DNA of 64,000 nt from Mycobacterium sp. OAS707. Its GTDB lineage: Bacteria > Actinomycetota > Actinomycetes > Mycobacteriales > Mycobacteriaceae. The DNA is taken from NCBI RefSeq assembly GCF_014873705.1, contig NZ_JADBDS010000003.1, positions 186,001 through 250,000 of the forward strand, given 5' to 3'. Under the pieces are notes generated by a model. It saw only the letters and a list, made by a program, of their open reading frames with translations. It had not been told where the DNA came from and made no database searches. Shown one piece after another: positions 62,362-64,000 of this stretch. A program made the position numbers and the translations under genes. The first letter of the stretch is position 1. Each line of letters opens with the position of its first letter.

Positions 62362-63498
62362 CTATGCAATTGCGTCGACGGACTTGAGCAGGCGCTGCTT
62401 GAAGGAGTCCGGCAGCGGGACGTAACCGGCGGCAGACAGGTTGGCCTGGCCCTGGTTCGCCGAAACCGTCAGGAACGACTTCACCGCGGCAGCGGTGTCG
62501 GCGTCGTAGCCCTTGCTGCACACGATCTCGTAGGTGGCCAGCATCAGCGGGTACGAGCCGGGCTCCTTGCTGGCATACAGCGCGTTCAGGTCCAACGTCA
62601 GGTCGTTGCCGTCGCCCTTGACCTTGGCGGCGGCAACGGCCTTCCCGGTGGAGTCGTCGGTCAGGGCGACCGCGCCCGCACCGCTGTCGATCTCCGCATT
62701 CTTCAGGCCGGCAGCCGCGGCCGGACTCTTCTCCACGTAGCCGATCGACCCGGGCGTCGCCTGGATGGCCTGCACCACGCCGGACGACTTCTGCGCACCC
62801 TCGCCCGCGCCACCCTGGAACTCCTTGCCTGCGCCCTTGGTCCACGACTGCGGGGCGGCGGCGGCCAGGTACTTCTGGAAGTTGTCGGTGGTGCCCGACG
62901 AGTCCGAGCGGTAGACGGGCTTGATGTCGGCGTCCGGCAGGCTCGTGCCGCTGTTCAGGGCGGCGATGGCCGGGTCGTTCCACTTGGTGATCTGTCCCTG
63001 GAAGATCTTCGCCAGCACGTCCGCGTTCACGACGAGCTTGTCGACACCGTCGATGTTGAAGGCCAGCGCAACCGGGCCGAAGACCAGCGGCAGGTTCCAT
63101 GCGGGGTTGCCGCCGCAACGGTCGGCGGCCTTCTTGACCTGGTCGTCCTTCAGCGCGGAGTCGGAGCCCGCGAAGTCGACCTGCTTGGCGATGAACTGGT
63201 CAACGCCGGCGCCCGAACCTGTCGGGTTGTAGGCGAGGGTCTTGCCGGAGCAGACCTGGCCCCACACCTTGTTCAGCTCGGCGATCGCGTTCTGCTGCGC
63301 CGTCGAACCCTCGCCGGTGAGCGAGTTCTTCCCGCCGCAATCAGCCTTGGCGGACGCGGTGCCGGTGCCCGTGCCCGACGCGCTCGTGCCAGGAGCCGAG
63401 GCGTTGTTGTCGCTACCGCAGGCGGTCAGCGTCAGCGCGGCGATCGCCGTCGCTGAGAGGGTAGTGCCGAGCGCCTTGCCAATGCTGTTGAGCTTCAC
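62362..63498 (-). CDS. pstS: Phosphate-binding lipoprotein PstS
   Basis: A protein of 378 aa from a GTG at 63498 (another GTG at 63507). A signal ends in the lipobox LTAC, so it is lipid-anchored. Phosphate-binding motifs: EGSTAQQNA, GSDSAL and RSDSSGTTDNF. It catches phosphate outside the membrane for PstCA. A PHO box is 77 bp upstream. Confidence 0.95.
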   Translation of the reverse strand: MKLNSIGKALGTTLSATAIAALTLTACGSDNNASAPGTSASGTGTGTASAKADCGGKNSLTGEGSTAQQNAIAELNKVWGQVCSGKTLAYNPTGSGAGVDQFIAKQVDFAGSDSALKDDQVKKAADRCGGNPAWNLPLVFGPVALAFNIDGVDKLVVNADVLAKIFQGQITKWNDPAIAALNSGTSLPDADIKPVYRSDSSGTTDNFQKYLAAAAPQSWTKGAGKEFQGGAGEGAQKSSGVVQAIQATPGSIGYVEKSPAAAAGLKNAEIDSGAGAVALTDDSTGKAVAAAKVKGDGNDLTLDLNALYASKEPGSYPLMLATYEIVCSKGYDADTAAAVKSFLTVSANQGQANLSAAGYVPLPDSFKQRLLKSVDAIA

Positions 63499-63574
63499 TG
63501 ATCCCACTTTCGGTTGACGGCTTTGAACTCCACGGCAACGTATGCGGCCGTAGTGGACGAATCTCAGATGGAAA

Positions 63575-63591
63575 GTGAACGGAAGGTGAAC
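63575..63591 (-). promoter_or_regulatory. PHO box upstream of pstS
   Basis: Read on the minus strand, GTTCACC-N4-GTTCAC forms an 11-bp direct repeat, the same design as the box before phoU. It ends 8 bp from the mshD stop. Expected target of RegX3 under low phosphate. Confidence 0.7.
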
Positions 63592-63598
63592 AGGTCAG

Positions 63599-64000
63599 CT
63601 AATTCACAGGTGGCGCCGCGTAGGCCGCGTCGACGCTGAATACGTCGAAACCCAGCCGTTGATACGTCTTGACGGCCGCGGAGTTATCTGCCTCGACGTA
63701 AAGCATCACCGTCGGTTGTTCACTTTCGGAAAGCCGCACGGCTAGATGGTGCAATCCGACCAATGTGAGTGTGGCGCCCAGTCCGCGTCCCTGCGCGGCC
63801 GGATCGACCCCGACGACGTAGACCTCGCCGAGATCGGCGTTGTGCACTTTGGTCCAGTGAAAGCCCACCAGCTTGTCGGTCTGCTCATCGAATGCCATGA
63901 ACAATCCCGCGGGGTCGAACCAGGGCTCGCCGCGACGCTCGGCGATGTCGGCAGCCGTCCAGCCGCCCTGTTCCGGGTGCCATGCGAACGCGGCGTTGTT
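63599..64000 (-). CDS. mshD: Mycothiol synthase MshD, C-terminal part (5' end outside window)
   Basis: 133 codons plus stop are visible; the frame stays open to the window edge. The GNAT core VYVVGVDPAAQGRGLGATLTLVGLHHL carries the acetyl-CoA loop QGRGLG, followed by LYVEADNSAAVKTYQRLGF; upstream NNAAFAWHPEQGGWTAADI is typical of MshD. MshD acetylates Cys-GlcN-Ins, the last step to mycothiol. Gene order mshD beside the phosphate genes is as in M. tuberculosis. Confidence 0.92.
   Translation of the reverse strand, partial: NNAAFAWHPEQGGWTAADIAERRGEPWFDPAGLFMAFDEQTDKLVGFHWTKVHNADLGEVYVVGVDPAAQGRGLGATLTLVGLHHLAVRLSESEQPTVMLYVEADNSAAVKTYQRLGFDVFSVDAAYAAPPVN

Overview
The window looks like chromosome of a Mycobacterium/Mycolicibacterium species. 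It is GC-rich and gene-dense, with many 4-bp stop/start overlaps and frequent GTG starts. It carries a complete mce operon, a TrcR/TrcS pair, a DesA1-type acyl-ACP desaturase, a mycothiol synthase (MshD) end, a mycobacterial-type SulP-carbonic anhydrase fusion and a DUF222/HNH (13E12-like) protein. I saw no prophage, insertion sequence or CRISPR array, and no gene-free stretch over 300 bases. The longest gaps are about 200-260 bases and hold promoters.

Layout. 1-3.8 kb: two tandem, paralogous cyclase/ATPase regulators, the first cut by the window edge. 3.9-11.6 kb: an exported protein, an ABC exporter operon (small protein, ATPase, 852-aa permease), a 69-aa HTH-like protein and a large LuxR-type ATPase regulator. 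Three promoters here share a CAGTAG-N4-C(T/C)ACTG palindrome, which I read as one local regulon. 11.7-21.8 kb: an SRPBCC protein, a SnoaL-like protein and the eight-gene operon yrbEA-yrbEB-mceABCDEF on the minus strand. 22-24.5 kb: UBP zinc finger, CDF metal transporter, small acidic protein, epimerase. 24.5-30.5 kb: a catabolic-looking accessory cluster with an FAD oxidoreductase, two TetR regulators, two paralogous MBL-fold hydrolases, SRPBCC and SnoaL-like proteins. 30.5-33.4 kb: DUF222/HNH protein and a divergent NmrA/MarR pair with two palindromic operators.

33.4-41.2 kb: a five-gene operon (P450, alpha/beta hydrolase, SDR, second P450, zinc-less MDR oxidoreductase) diverges from a Baeyer-Villiger-type monooxygenase followed by a TetR gene. 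The promoter between them carries four pairs of GGTAC repeats spaced exactly 10 bp. 41.2-44.4 kb: SulP-carbonic anhydrase flanked by two small secreted paralogues. 44.6-47.4 kb: trcR-trcS and tRNA genes Phe, Asp, Glu (minus) and Lys (plus); trcS runs into tRNA-Phe. 47.4-53.2 kb: truncated haemoglobin, Ser/Thr kinase, SPFH protein, MpaB-family oxygenase, TetR, small secreted proteins.

53.4-64 kb: housekeeping block desA1-dus-LCP-phoU, an oxidoreductase, pstB-pstA-pstC-pstS on the minus strand, and the end of mshD. Direct-repeat PHO boxes sit upstream of both phoU and pstS, so phosphate starvation should control both units.
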